57,856 bases of DNA, from NCBI GenBank assembly GCA_031551255.1, contig JAVBNW010000126.1:1-57856 (forward strand). The letters run 5' to 3'. The translations under genes were made by a program, and so were the position numbers. Source of the stretch: JAVBNW01 sp031551255 (GTDB lineage: Bacteria; Bacillota; Clostridia; Christensenellales; UBA1750). The notes beneath the pieces were generated by a model. The model made no database searches, was not told where the DNA came from, and saw only the letters and a program-made list of their open reading frames with translations. Shown here piece after piece: positions 29,574 through 38,689 of the stretch (positions within the stretch are counted from its first letter, which is position 1; each line of letters begins with the position of its first letter).

Positions 29574-32567
29574 CTATAGATATTTTTTAAGCTTTGCGAT
29601 TAGTTCGCTGCTATCAATCGGTTTGCCCACATGGTCGTTCATGCCGCAGGCCATACACTGCTCTATATCCTCGCGAAAGACGTTGGCCGTCATGGCGACG
29701 ATGGGGATGCTTTCCCCGCCGGGCAATGCGCGTATCCGCCGCGTCGCTTCATAGCCGTCCATCTGAGGCATCTGCACATCCATCAGAATCAGGTCGTACC
29801 GCTTTGGCTGCTGCTGAAACATTGCCAACGCCTCGGCGCCGTTTTGAGCGTGGTGGATGGAAACGCCCGTGTCTTCCAGGATGGCCTCCAGAATCTCGCG
29901 GTTAATCTCGACATCCTCCGCGAGCAGCAGAGCGTGCCCGGTAAAGTCGCATTCGTTCGATTCGGGTTCCGCCCATTCGGTGCGCTTGGGCGCCCTGTCA
30001 AGCAATCCGTTGATGGTATCCGTAAGCGACGAGGGGAATATCGGCTTGGTAACAAAGCTGTGGATGCCCGCCTGCTCGGCTTCTTGACGGATCTCGTCAA
30101 GATCCGCCGAGGACATCAGCACAAGTTCCGCTCCGTTCCCCGCGGCCTTAATCTTTTTCGCCAACTCCACGCCATCCATGCCGGGCATGTTCCAATCGAT
30201 AAAAATGATCGTATAGGGGGCCTCTCGCGCGGCGGCGATTTTTGCAAGCGCATCTTCTCCGCACAACGCAACATCGCAAAAGATGCCGTAGCCGGACATA
30301 ATGTGCTGGAAATACTCGCAGGCCTCGGGCACGTCGTCCACCACAAGCATGTTAAGATCGTGCCACGGCGAAACCCGCTGCCGCTCAGGTGCATGATCCG
30401 GCATTTTCAGCCGCACGGAGAAAATAAACGTAGATCCTTTGCCCGGCTCGGATTCAGCATGAATTTCGCCGCCCATCATCTGCACGATCCTCTTGGAAAT
30501 GGCCAGGCCAAGGCCCGTTCCGCCGTATTTTCTGGCCGTGCCACCGTCGGCTTGCTCAAAGGAGGTAAACAGGCGCGCCTGCTGCTCTTTCGTCATGCCG
30601 ATGCCGTTGTCCGCAACCGCTACCCTGAGCATATACCCGCCGTCGTCCAGCGCATCACAGCGCGCTGTGAGTACAATTTTTCCGCCTTCGGGCGTAAACT
30701 TCACCGCATTGCCCATAAGATTCGTCACAACCTGGGTCAGCCGCTGATCGTCTCCTATAAGCATGGGCGGTATGCTCAGATCCACGTGCACGATCAGCTC
30801 TTGTCGCCGCTCCTCGGCGCGGAAGGCAACTACGCCGACCGCATTTTTGAGCATCTCCTCCACGCTGAACTCCACTGGGGAGAGCTCGAATTTATCCGCC
30901 TCGATCTTGGACATATCTAAGATATCGTTAATAACGCCCAAAAGATGTTTGGAAGCGGCGTCTATTTTATCGAGGCAATATTCTTTTTTCTCCGGATCGG
31001 AAGATTTTTGAGCGATGGCCGTCATACCGATGATGGCGTTCATCGGGGTGCGCATCTCGTGGCTCATGCGCGATAAAAATTCGCCCTTTGCCTTGCTACC
31101 CGCCTCGGCCTGCTCCCTGGCCTCAATCAAGTCGGTAATGTCCGTAGAAAGCTGAAGCCGAACTTTTTTCCCACCCGCCCACTCGATGGGCCGGGTCACA
31201 TTTTGATAGTACCGCCCGGTTTTGACATTGCGTTCCTCCCAGGTCATCGCCTCGCTGTTTTCTTGTAGCGCCCCATCCGCGCCTGAGGCAATTTCTCCGA
31301 AAACCTCTTGGCGAGCTTTGCCCACAACGTCGTCATCCAGGTGAAAGGCCGCTTTCATTTTTTTATTGACAAATAGTATTTCTCCGCTTTGAGGGTCGCT
31401 TACGTATAAATTGGCGTCGATTCCGTTGAGCATATTGCTTAGCACGTTCAGCGACACGCTGGATTTTGCCAGTTCCGCATTGCTTAAGCGAAGCCTTGCA
31501 AGCATGTCGTTTGCCGATGTTGCCAGGTTCTCCAGCTCTTTCGTATGGTAGTGCGAGGTATCGATTGCCTTGGTTTCCGGTGTGATCGCCTCCATCGCAT
31601 CGCTCAAATGCCGCAATGGGCGGATGAGAGATTGCCTTGTGAGCAAAAAGAGCACCAGCGTAAAAAGCAGCATGATGCCGCCCGTCAGCAGCCCGGCAAG
31701 CACGGCCACGCGCACCCCGTCTACATATAATTCGCGCGCGGCTTCAATACGCAGCACGGTGGTCGGGTTGCCAAAGTAGTCGTTAAGCATTCTGTAATAT
31801 CGGATGACATCCCCCTGTTTCGATATGACATAGGCCTCCCCTGTGGAAAGATTCGGATTGGGCGTCTGAGCATCCGCTTCGGTCGTATGTAAAATGGTGA
31901 AATCTTGCGTATCCGTTCCGGTGATGCGATGAATTTCATCTTCATTCACGATGCGGCCAAAGAAAAACGCTCCTGCAGGCCCCGATGTCTCATCGGAGGT
32001 GAGCACAGGCAAACAGCAGATGTAATAGCACACCGTATCGTAGAAGAAAAAGCCGTCGTGCCCAAGCTTTTCACTAAACTCGTATACGCGGCCATCGTCG
32101 TGGTTCGCCAGCATATTCTGCGCGGCCACATCAAGAGCGTCGGCGAACCCTTGCGGCATTGGCAACTCTTCTTCGTTGACAAAGTCAAAAAAGCGGGCAT
32201 AAAGGGTATTTCCCTCGAGATCTTTGATTACGGCGAAATTCAGGCTGTGCAGCAAAAAAGGATAGTCGTTCATCGTTTCCGTAAGATAATTGGGATTTTC
32301 TCCCAATACAAAGGAATAGGTCTCATCCCAACTGGACCAGTCGCGTGTGAGCGCTTGCAGGTTTGCGGTGGACGCCGAGATGATGCCGGCCGCAATGTTG
32401 CCGCGTTCGCGCATGTTATCCCGTTCATTTTGCCTTGCAAGATTGAGCATGCTAACCGTGAAAACCGTCAACAGAACGCCCAGCAACACCAGCAGTGTGA
32501 TGCTGATGATCCACGTCGAAACTAATTGTAAAGACGGCAGCCTTTTTTTTCGCACGTTCAGATTCAT
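29574..32567 (-). CDS. Hybrid sensor histidine kinase with extracellular CHASE4/Cache-like domain and two receiver domains (3)
   Basis: About 997 residues. I prefer the ATG at 32567 (MNLNVRKKRLP), which has GAGG nine bases upstream; an in-frame ATG at 32576 lies inside that site. Membrane segment at about 18-42, extracellular sensor of about 240 residues (DWSSWDETYSFVLG fits the CHASE4 pattern), second segment near 280-305, HAMP, PAS, HisKA (SRMSHEMRTPMNA, H503), HATPase (DNGIGM, GGTGLGLAISKRI), receiver 1 (IIFIDWNMPGMDG, D791) and receiver 2 (LILMDVQMPQMDG, D930). First gene of the tandem kinase operon on this strand. Very similar to kinase 1 from HisKA onwards but with a different sensor, suggesting duplication followed by sensor exchange. 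Confidence 0.94.
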   Translation of the reverse strand: MNLNVRKKRLPSLQLVSTWIISITLLVLLGVLLTVFTVSMLNLARQNERDNMRERGNIAAGIISASTANLQALTRDWSSWDETYSFVLGENPNYLTETMNDYPFLLHSLNFAVIKDLEGNTLYARFFDFVNEEELPMPQGFADALDVAAQNMLANHDDGRVYEFSEKLGHDGFFFYDTVCYYICCLPVLTSDETSGPAGAFFFGRIVNEDEIHRITGTDTQDFTILHTTEADAQTPNPNLSTGEAYVISKQGDVIRYYRMLNDYFGNPTTVLRIEAARELYVDGVRVAVLAGLLTGGIMLLFTLVLFLLTRQSLIRPLRHLSDAMEAITPETKAIDTSHYHTKELENLATSANDMLARLRLSNAELAKSSVSLNVLSNMLNGIDANLYVSDPQSGEILFVNKKMKAAFHLDDDVVGKARQEVFGEIASGADGALQENSEAMTWEERNVKTGRYYQNVTRPIEWAGGKKVRLQLSTDITDLIEAREQAEAGSKAKGEFLSRMSHEMRTPMNAIIGMTAIAQKSSDPEKKEYCLDKIDAASKHLLGVINDILDMSKIEADKFELSPVEFSVEEMLKNAVGVVAFRAEERRQELIVHVDLSIPPMLIGDDQRLTQVVTNLMGNAVKFTPEGGKIVLTARCDALDDGGYMLRVAVADNGIGMTKEQQARLFTSFEQADGGTARKYGGTGLGLAISKRIVQMMGGEIHAESEPGKGSTFIFSVRLKMPDHAPERQRVSPWHDLNMLVVDDVPEACEYFQHIMSGYGIFCDVALCGEDALAKIAAAREAPYTIIFIDWNMPGMDGVELAKKIKAAGNGAELVLMSSADLDEIRQEAEQAGIHSFVTKPIFPSSLTDTINGLLDRAPKRTEWAEPESNECDFTGHALLLAEDVEINREILEAILEDTGVSIHHAQNGAEALAMFQQQPKRYDLILMDVQMPQMDGYEATRRIRALPGGESIPIVAMTANVFREDIEQCMACGMNDHVGKPIDSSELIAKLKKYL

Positions 32568-33202
32568 GATGCACATCCTCGGCGGTCTTTGACGCCATAA
32601 GCGGTAAGGACATTATACCATTTTTTTGACAGCGAGTAGAAAGTTTAAGCAAAATTATACACGAATCGTCCGTTTAATAATAAAGAAGCAGATCACTAAA
32701 GTATACCTAAAGCCGCTGCGATGCAGATTACGGTAGATTTTCCGGTGGCCAAAGGAACCGGAACGCGGGCGTAACAGCGCTACGCCAAGCGGAGAGCGAT
32801 GCCCAGATACCGGGAAGGATACCACAAATCCGACTCATCGGCATGAGAATCACCGAATGGGATATTTCCTGTCGATTAGGCGCGTGGCATCACAAGCGCA
32901 TTTTATGCGGGAAAGCTTGCGAATGAGGCTGGTGTGTTTGGAGGATTCTTCCTGAGGGTAAGGAAGAGAATGCGCGGAATCTCCACGGCGCATCCTTCCC
33001 TCCTTGCAATTGGATGGACTCTTTGGCATGATGTATGCTAAGGAGGAAGGCTGGGCGCGGAACCTTGCGCCCAAACACGCGCGCCTTCGCAGCCGCAGGC
33101 ATCCGCTTGCGGCCAAGGACATGCTTAAGACCGACCTGGTGCGGCAGCGCGCCGAGCCGCTGCTTGTTTGGGTACATCCCAGGATTCGAAAGGAGGCTTC
33201 CC
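32568..33202. other. Gene-free region before the dehydratase-SDR operon
   Basis: About 630 bases. It presumably contains the divergent promoters for the kinase operon and the dehydratase operon. The dehydratase reading frame stays open upstream to 33035, but that part is basic and low-complexity and not part of the enzyme. No RNA motif recognised. Confidence 0.4.
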
Positions 33203-34651
33203 ATGGCCAAGCAACCCAACTACGAGGAAACCTTAGCCCATGTCAGCACTTGTTCCATGCCCTCCCAGCTCAAAATCACCGATATGCGCTTTGCTAACCT
33301 AGCGGGCGCGCCCTACCCCTGCGAGATCGTCAAGATCTACACCAACCAGGGCATCGTAGGCTTCGGCGAGGTGCGGGATATGGCATCCAAGACTTATGCT
33401 TTGATGCTCAAGGGCCGCATCCTGGGCGAAAACCCATGCAACGTGGATAAGATCTTCCGCCGCATCAGGCAGTTCGGCTTTCACGGCCGGCAAGGCGGCG
33501 GCGTCTCCGGCATCGAAATCGCGCTATGGGATCTTGCCGGCAAGGCGTACGGCGCGCCGGTCTACCAAATGATCGGCGGCAAATTTCGCGACAAAATGCG
33601 CATCTACTGCGATACCGACGCCGATATGACGGAGGACCGCACGGCCGGCCAGGCCATGGGCCACGCGCTGATGGAGCGATTAAACCGCGGCTACACCCTG
33701 CTGAAGATGGACTTGGGCATCGGCCTGCTATCCGGCAAGGAAGGCATGCTCAACTACCCGCTGGGCTCCATGGAAGAGCGCGCCGCCTTCGCCAAGGCGG
33801 CCCACAAGCTCTATCCGCCGCCGTGGGGCGAGGATTATGAGGACCAGCGCAGGCACGTGCGCAACATCACCGACCGCGAAGATCTCGCCGACAGACTCTG
33901 CGCCCGCAACAACGCGTATGATCAAAACCGAGTGCTGCACCCTTTCACAGGCATCCAGATCACCGAAATGGGCTTGGATTACCTGGAGGAATACGTCGCC
34001 GACGTGCGCTCCATCATCGGCACGAAGGTGCCGCTTGCGCTGGATCACTTCGGCCACATCGGCGTGGAGGAGATCATCAAGCTGGCGCGTCGGCTCGAGA
34101 AATACAACATCGCATGGATGGAAGACCCCATCGCCTGGTGCTACACCCAACAATGGAAGCGGCTGGCGGAATCGACCACCATACCGATATGCACCGGCGA
34201 GGACATCTACTTAGCCGAGAGCTTTGTTCCGCTGATGGAGAGTGGCGGCGTGGGTATCGTGCACCCGGACGCGCTGACCTGCGGCGGCATCCTGGAGACG
34301 AAAAAACTGGGCGACTTGGCACAGACCTACGGCGTGCGCATGGCGCTTCACCAGGCCGCCACCCCCATCCATGCGATGGCGGCGGCCCATATCGGCGTCG
34401 CAACCGAAAACTGCTGGGCTTGCGAATTCCATGCCAACGACGTGCCGTGGTGGGATGACCTCATCATCTCCAAGATGCGCAAGCCGCTGATCCAACAGGG
34501 CTTCATCGAGGTGCCGGATCTGCCGGGGCTTGGCATCGACGACCTGAACGACGAGGTTATCGCCGAGCACATCTCCCAGCTACATCCAGGCCTTTGGGAG
34601 CCCACCGACGAGTGGAACCACGAGTATTCGGTGGATGCGATCTACAACTGA
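33203..34651 (+). CDS. Enolase-superfamily sugar-acid dehydratase (mandelate racemase/muconate lactonizing type)
   Basis: A 482-residue member of the enolase superfamily, longer than the usual 380-420 residues because of an insert at about 190-260 (PPPWGEDYEDQRRHV region). AAAGGAGGCTTCCC precedes the ATG at 33203. The three metal-binding acids are seen in LALDHFGH (D281), WMEDPI (E307) and TGEDIY (E333), and a likely catalytic His in ALHQAATP (H383). LLKMDLG is the usual second-strand Lys block, here Lys-x-Asp. Such enzymes abstract the proton alpha to a carboxylate and usually dehydrate a sugar acid to a 2-keto-3-deoxy acid in the cytoplasm. The specific acid is unknown. It is followed by an SDR gene, a common pairing in sugar-acid pathways. 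Confidence 0.88.
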   Translation: MAKQPNYEETLAHVSTCSMPSQLKITDMRFANLAGAPYPCEIVKIYTNQGIVGFGEVRDMASKTYALMLKGRILGENPCNVDKIFRRIRQFGFHGRQGGGVSGIEIALWDLAGKAYGAPVYQMIGGKFRDKMRIYCDTDADMTEDRTAGQAMGHALMERLNRGYTLLKMDLGIGLLSGKEGMLNYPLGSMEERAAFAKAAHKLYPPPWGEDYEDQRRHVRNITDREDLADRLCARNNAYDQNRVLHPFTGIQITEMGLDYLEEYVADVRSIIGTKVPLALDHFGHIGVEEIIKLARRLEKYNIAWMEDPIAWCYTQQWKRLAESTTIPICTGEDIYLAESFVPLMESGGVGIVHPDALTCGGILETKKLGDLAQTYGVRMALHQAATPIHAMAAAHIGVATENCWACEFHANDVPWWDDLIISKMRKPLIQQGFIEVPDLPGLGIDDLNDEVIAEHISQLHPGLWEPTDEWNHEYSVDAIYN

Positions 34652-34822
34652 CAAGGCGGTTAGGGCAACGGGACCGGAACCCCTCCCCGGAAAATTCATT
34701 GCCTCAGGATGCAGTTCACGAAACAAGAGGGGGCATAGCAACGCTTATTCCAACCGATGATGGACGATGAAATGCGTCTCGCAAGGCGGTTTGGGCGCAT
34801 GCGTTTGGACCCCGTTACCCTC

Positions 34823-34859
34823 TCGGCCGAGCCTTCCACGCGAAGGGGCGCTCGGCCGA
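34823..34859. other. Hairpin in the leader of the SDR gene
   Basis: TCGGCCGAGC (34823-34832) and GCTCGGCCGA (34850-34859) form a perfect 10-bp stem 12 bases before the ribosome binding site AAAGGAGGG of the SDR gene. Its place between two co-directional genes parallels the hairpin at 14940. Confidence 0.55.
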
Positions 34860-34883
34860 ATTTCCCATAAAGGAGGGATACCT

Positions 34884-35651
34884 TTGCCACAAAAGACGGC
34901 GTTGATCACCGGCGCAGGATCGGGCCTTGGCCGCGGGGTCGCCCGTGCGTTGGCACTGGGCGGCTACGACTTGGCGCTGCACACCGGCTCCAACGAAGCG
35001 CGCGCACGGGCCTTGGCCGAAGAGATTGCGAAGGAGAGCGGGAAGCGCGCCGAAGTCTTCGCAGCGGACTTCTCACAATCCGGCGGCGCTCTAAAGCTCT
35101 TTGCCCAGTTCCGGGAAAAATTCGACCGGCTGGATCTATTCGTCAACAATGCGGGCGTCACCATGGGTGCGCCAATTTTGGATATGACCGAGGAGATCTT
35201 CGACACCGTCAACAACATCAACTGGAAAAACGCCTACTTTTGCGTGCAGCAGGCTGCTCAAACGATGGTGGATAAGGGCACCCGCGGCAACATGGTGCTC
35301 ATCTCCTCCAACAACCATGCGATGAATTGGCACGGCGCGTCGATCTATGCCGTTGTCAAAGAGGCATTGGTCAAGTTCACGCGCCACGCGGCCATGGAGT
35401 TTGCGCGCTACGGCATCCGGGTCAACTGCATCGCCCCCGGCTGGGTGGATACCGGCGAAGCGCGTATGGAAGGATATCAGGAGAGCTCCATCCCCGAGAT
35501 CCCGATGAAGCGCTGGGTAAAACCTTCGGAAATCGGCGAGTGGATTCTGTTCCTGTCGTCGCCCGCCTGCGCTTCCCTAACCGGCGATACCATCGAGCTG
35601 GATGGCGGCGTGCGCATCATGACCGGCCCGCCCGAATCCTATGGCTTATAG
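34884..35651 (+). CDS. Short-chain dehydrogenase/reductase (SDR)
   Basis: A 255-residue classical SDR. Translation starts at TTG 34884, eight bases after AAAGGAGGG; the longer in-frame extension to 34767 has no family similarity. NAD(P)-binding motif TGAGSGLGRG near residue 10, NNAG in FVNNAGVTMG, catalytic Ser in LISSNNH and the Tyr-Lys pair YAVVK (Y155, K159). The C-terminal block LTGDTIELDGG is typical. SDRs of this type interconvert alcohols and ketones. Placement 230 bases after the sugar-acid dehydratase suggests it handles a sugar or sugar-acid intermediate of the same pathway. Confidence 0.92.
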   Translation: MPQKTALITGAGSGLGRGVARALALGGYDLALHTGSNEARARALAEEIAKESGKRAEVFAADFSQSGGALKLFAQFREKFDRLDLFVNNAGVTMGAPILDMTEEIFDTVNNINWKNAYFCVQQAAQTMVDKGTRGNMVLISSNNHAMNWHGASIYAVVKEALVKFTRHAAMEFARYGIRVNCIAPGWVDTGEARMEGYQESSIPEIPMKRWVKPSEIGEWILFLSSPACASLTGDTIELDGGVRIMTGPPESYGL

Positions 35652-36003
35652 CCTTGCGAATAAACTCCTAAAGCCGGCGGATCTCGCATCCATCGGTTCA
35701 TCTCGGGCGGAAAGGGCTCGCATGTTGCGTTAGCGCGCGGCGGGCAAAAAAAATACAGTACCCTATGGACGGGCAAATATCGCAGCGTTATTGGAGATGT
35801 GCACTCTTTATGGCGATATTGTATCCGCAATCAGCCTTCTCAACGCTTCTTGGGCGGGCGATGCTTTGGATTACAATATTTGCGGCGTTTGTGTATGACT
35901 TACCGTGTGTCCATGGCAGACACGCAATTTCCGCCGCATCGGACGGCGGAGTTGCCCAAGTCCATCCAAAGAAAGATTATGATAGCGGAAGGTTGGTGAG
36001 TAT
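35652..36003. other. Gene-free interval
   Basis: About 350 bases; one plus-strand frame (35765-36052) is open but has no ribosome binding site or recognisable product. Nothing else seen. Confidence 0.4.
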
Positions 36004-36228
36004 ATGGATTAATATACAAAACAAGACCTGGAAGAAGCGCTTCGGGCTATAGATTCAACCATACACAAATGCGAAAAGGTGCAGCCCAAGCTAAAACAAG
36101 GCACTTCGCAATATACGCTGCTCATACGTAGGATTAAGGCGTTCAATATCGCATCGGAACTAATCAGACGGGAACTAAGTTCGCAATCAGATCCATCCAT
36201 CACCTTAAGCCTGCATGTGCCGCAGTAG
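36004..36228 (+). pseudogene. Small conserved-looking protein gene with stop at codon 3 (about 74 codons)
   Basis: Reading from ATG 36004, the third codon is TAA, after which the frame is open to TAG at 36228 and reads like a real soluble helical protein: YTKQDLEEALRAIDSTIHKC, then EKVQPKLKQGTSQYTLLIRR and AFNIASELIRREL. GGAAGG lies about 10 bases before the ATG. The composition and rhythm recall small helical hypothetical proteins common in Firmicutes. Either the gene is inactivated by a point change (or a base error), or translation begins at another codon just after the TAA. The alternate frame annotated by simple ORF calling (35765-36052) is not credible. Confidence 0.5.
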
Positions 36229-36333
36229 CCAGAGGCGGCTTGCAATCATATGCATGGTGTTTTAGGCATCACAAAAGCGGCGCCTCCTGCATGCATCTCT
36301 TGCAAGCGACACCGCTCTTTGTTTTTCTCTGGC

Positions 36334-36750
36334 CTATTTCTGTGCTACAAAATTCCACATCACGCCAAACTTATCAAAAACCACGCCGGCGCAGGGGCTA
36401 TAAAACGTTTCGGCCAGCGGAATTCCCACGCGGCCTTCCTGTGCAAGCACGGCAAACGCGCTCTTCACTTGCTCCACGCCCGTCTCTACGGCAAGGGAAA
36501 TGCGCTCGGATTCCGGATCGTTGAGCGGCTGCCCCGGCCCGCAGTCGGACATGCGGATGTAGTCCTCGCCCAGTTGGAAGGTTGCCTGTAAAATCCAATC
36601 CTTGGCATCTTCCGGCATTGGAAACGCCGGATTGGCGGGCATATCGCCGAACCTGAGCACCTGAAGCACGTCGGATTGAAACGCGCGCTTGTAAAGCTCG
36701 ATGGCCTCGCCGCAGTTGCCCCGATAGGTAAGATAAGGCCTGATTTTCAT
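36334..36750 (-). CDS. VOC-family (PhnB/glyoxalase-like) protein
   Basis: A 138-residue member of the vicinal oxygen chelate fold, PhnB-like subgroup: opening strand KIRPYLTYRGNCGEAIELYKRAF, the middle FQLGEDYIRMSDCGPG and the end YSPCAGVVFDKFGVMWNF. The ATG at 36750 follows AGGAGGTATCTCT; the frame further upstream is not part of it. The typical PhnB ends DRFGVxWxx as here. Function of this subgroup is unproven; the name reflects a genetic location in other bacteria. It is the last gene of a short minus-strand cluster that includes two frameshifted genes. Confidence 0.9.
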   Translation of the reverse strand: MKIRPYLTYRGNCGEAIELYKRAFQSDVLQVLRFGDMPANPAFPMPEDAKDWILQATFQLGEDYIRMSDCGPGQPLNDPESERISLAVETGVEQVKSAFAVLAQEGRVGIPLAETFYSPCAGVVFDKFGVMWNFVAQK

Positions 36751-36770
36751 AGAGATACCTCCTGTTTTTT

Positions 36771-37086
36771 TCACAATAGGGAGCCAAAGCTCCGCATATT
36801 CCTTACCGCCATCTCCTCTAAACCGGCGGCCTTTACTTGGCAAAATGGCTCGTTTGAAATCGGAAGGGCAAAACGCTCAAACGCCCGGTTGTCCACGGCG
36901 ACCCGGGCCTTTTCCGAGCGCGGAAAAGGCGGCTTGTCCTCAATCCCCGCATCCAAGGCCGGCATCGTCCCCTATTCTTTCTTCGACCCTGCGAAACGTT
37001 TCATCGGGGCTGCACAGCAGAGGCATTACCTTGCCTACATCCGGCCAATCATCCGTCGGGCAGGCGTCATCCGCATAGGTTTCCAT
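36771..37086 (-). pseudogene. Frameshifted small protein gene (METYADD.../...VKAAGLEEMAV)
   Basis: An ATG at 37086, overlapping the previous frame's stop as TAATG and preceded by GGGAGAAGTA, opens a frame reading METYADDACPTDDWPDVGKV and LLCSPDETFRRVEERIGD before stopping near 36943. In the next frame a natural continuation reads DAGIEDKPPFPRSEKARVAV then PISNEPFCQVKAAGLEEMAV and ends at 36771, 20 bases before the VOC gene. The two halves together look like one protein of about 95 residues broken by a one-base shift near 36960. Family not recognised. Either real decay or a base-calling error. Confidence 0.5.
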
Positions 37087-37435
37087 TACTTCTCCCAAAA
37101 AAGATAATATCTATGGAGCTCCAACCTCTTAATAACCTTGCATGCAAATCCTTGCAGGACAGATACATATCCGCAGTGTTTTACCCCGTTAAGCAGCGCG
37201 GCGGTGGGGATATTGACGCTGAACGGCCGGTTTTCAGGATATTGTGCGCCGTCAAATGCTCTTTTATCACCGAGGTATAGATGGCGGACGGCTGCGCCTT
37301 TACCGTGCCGCACTGGCCGTGGGGTGCAAAGTTGACTCTTTCCTCTGCTTCGGCGACGATACCGTCACCGGCATGGCGGGCAAAATGCCGTTCTAGCCGA
37401 TATGCCTCTTCATCCGCATCCTCCCCGCTTTTCAT
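37087..37435 (-). pseudogene. Flavin reductase (flavoredoxin-like) remnant with multiple frameshifts
   Basis: Pieces of one flavin-reductase family protein occur in three successive frames: PAMPVTV, then VAEAEERVNFAPHGQCGTVK and PSAIYTSVIKEHLTAHNIL, then ENRPFSVNIPTAALLNGVKH followed by CGYVS. This is the order and spacing seen in intact flavoredoxins (strand with CGTV, the helix before the ENxxFSVNI strand). At least two frame changes (near 37375 and 37240) and a shortened C-terminus show it is not translated as one protein. It starts by overlapping the end of the DUF3795 gene. Confidence 0.6.
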
Positions 37436-37883
37436 TCCGCTTCAACTTCTCCTGGACGTACGTATATCCCGCCCGCCGCCGCTCTTGCTGCATCGCAAGC
37501 CAGGCGTCAAGTCCACACTCCTTCATGGTAAGATTGTCTTTCTCGAGCATGGGGTACTTGTCGCGATCGCCCAGCCAAGCAAATTTTTCACAGGGATAGT
37601 CGCCGCACAGTGGGCAGGCGTCGAGCATCCTTTCCTGCGCGCACCGCCGGATCGCACATCCGGGGCTGCCGCCGCCCTGACGGCAGCCAAGGCAACCCTC
37701 CCCATCGATGATCATGGTGAGAAACTCCCAAAACTCTTTGTAGTTGGGCATATAATGCCCGAAGGATTCGAAGCCCTGCCTCGCCATATAATCTTTCAGC
37801 AGCTTTGCCGTGGGCGCCACGTGTGTGCGCGAATAGCAGTGGCCGCAGTACAGGCCGCAATAGGCGGCCATTTCTTTACCCAT
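37410..37883 (-). CDS. DUF3795-like cysteine-rich protein
   Basis: A 157-residue protein starting MGKEMAAYCGLYCGHCYSRT (ATG at 37883 after GAGGGCGATAAC). The N-terminal CGLYCGxC motif, the CLGCRQGGGSPGC cluster and the CPLCGDYPCEKF block give about ten cysteines arranged as in DUF3795 proteins, which probably bind metal or an iron-sulfur cluster. Function is unknown. It is first in the minus-strand cluster that continues into the decayed flavin reductase, the frameshifted small gene and the VOC gene, which suggests a former redox-related operon. Confidence 0.8.
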   Translation of the reverse strand: MGKEMAAYCGLYCGHCYSRTHVAPTAKLLKDYMARQGFESFGHYMPNYKEFWEFLTMIIDGEGCLGCRQGGGSPGCAIRRCAQERMLDACPLCGDYPCEKFAWLGDRDKYPMLEKDNLTMKECGLDAWLAMQQERRRAGYTYVQEKLKRNEKRGGCG

Positions 37884-38004
37884 GTTATCGCCCTCTTCAT
37901 TCTTTGAAAAAACACGGGGATTCTTACGGGAATATGCAAGTTTTAGCATACTTTTGCCGAAAATACAATGCGGACGCAACGGCACAAGTGATTTACATAT
38001 TCAT

Positions 38005-38036
38005 ACAGCAAAAAGCGCCCATATAGGGCGCTTTTC
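38005..38036 (-). terminator. Intrinsic terminator after dpaB
   Basis: AAAAGCGCCC-TATAT-GGGCGCTTTT is a perfect 10-bp hairpin, followed on the minus strand by a further T and GCTG. It lies 35 bases after the dpaB stop codon. Confidence 0.85.
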
Positions 38037-38070
38037 ATCAAACCTTATTGTTCACATGCGTTATATGGCG

Positions 38071-38652
38071 TCAGTTCTGAATCACCGGCTGTATTTGCTC
38101 GCCGACGAGCGCTTTTTCGACCGTGGGCATAATGAGCCCCGTGAGCGCGATCATCGATTTGGGTTTGGCGGAAAAGTTATCCTGCCTGAAGGGTACGAAG
38201 TAGATGTTTTTCGCGTTGAGGAGCTTGCCGATGTTCTGAAGGTTAAATCCCAGAGCGTCGTTTGTGGAAACCGATATGACCACCGGCTTGTTGTTGCGCA
38301 TGTGTCCCTTCACCGCCATGAGCACCGCCGTATCGGTGATGCCGTTTGCCAATTTGGCGAGGGTGTTGCCGGTGCAGGGGGCGATGGCGATCAGATCGAC
38401 CATGTTGTTCGGCCCTACCTTTTCGGCCTCTTCGATGGTTAAGATGATCTCCTTGCCGGTTAGTTCGCGGATCTTCGCCCTAAAATCCGCGGCGGCGCCA
38501 AAACGGGTATCCTTGCTCGCCGCGTTTTCCGACATGATGGGCAGCACATCCGCCCCGGCTTTTACAAGCGCTTCCAGTTGCGTCAAGATATCTTGGAATG
38601 TGCAGAAGGAACCGCACATGGCTACGCCAATTTTAAATCCGTTCCAATCCAT
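38071..38652 (-). CDS. dpaB: Dipicolinate synthase subunit B
   Basis: A 193-residue flavoprotein-fold subunit that works with DpaA in the mother cell to convert dihydrodipicolinate into dipicolinic acid, the spore-core chelator. Recognised by IGVAMCGSFCTFQDILTQLE at the start, LPIMSENAASKDTRFG, DLIAIAPCTGNTLAKLANGI and the C-terminal NIYFVPFRQDNFSAKPKS. GGAGGCTTACAAT precedes the ATG. It lies 38 bases downstream of dpaA, ends at a strong terminator, and its presence shows the organism is (or descends from) an endospore former. Mother-cell sigma control is expected for this pair but I did not identify a specific promoter. Confidence 0.96.
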   Translation of the reverse strand: MDWNGFKIGVAMCGSFCTFQDILTQLEALVKAGADVLPIMSENAASKDTRFGAAADFRAKIRELTGKEIILTIEEAEKVGPNNMVDLIAIAPCTGNTLAKLANGITDTAVLMAVKGHMRNNKPVVISVSTNDALGFNLQNIGKLLNAKNIYFVPFRQDNFSAKPKSMIALTGLIMPTVEKALVGEQIQPVIQN

Positions 38653-38689
38653 ATTGTAAGCCTCCGGTTCTATGGTAAGCGCCGCCGCG

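Noticed and set aside
33035..33202. Upstream extension of the dehydratase frame
   Set aside because: Arg-rich, low-complexity and without a ribosome binding site; AAAGGAGG immediately precedes the ATG at 33203.
35765..36052. 95-residue plus-strand frame with a hydrophobic segment
   Set aside because: No ribosome binding site, and it overlaps a better protein-like frame (36004-36228) in another phase.
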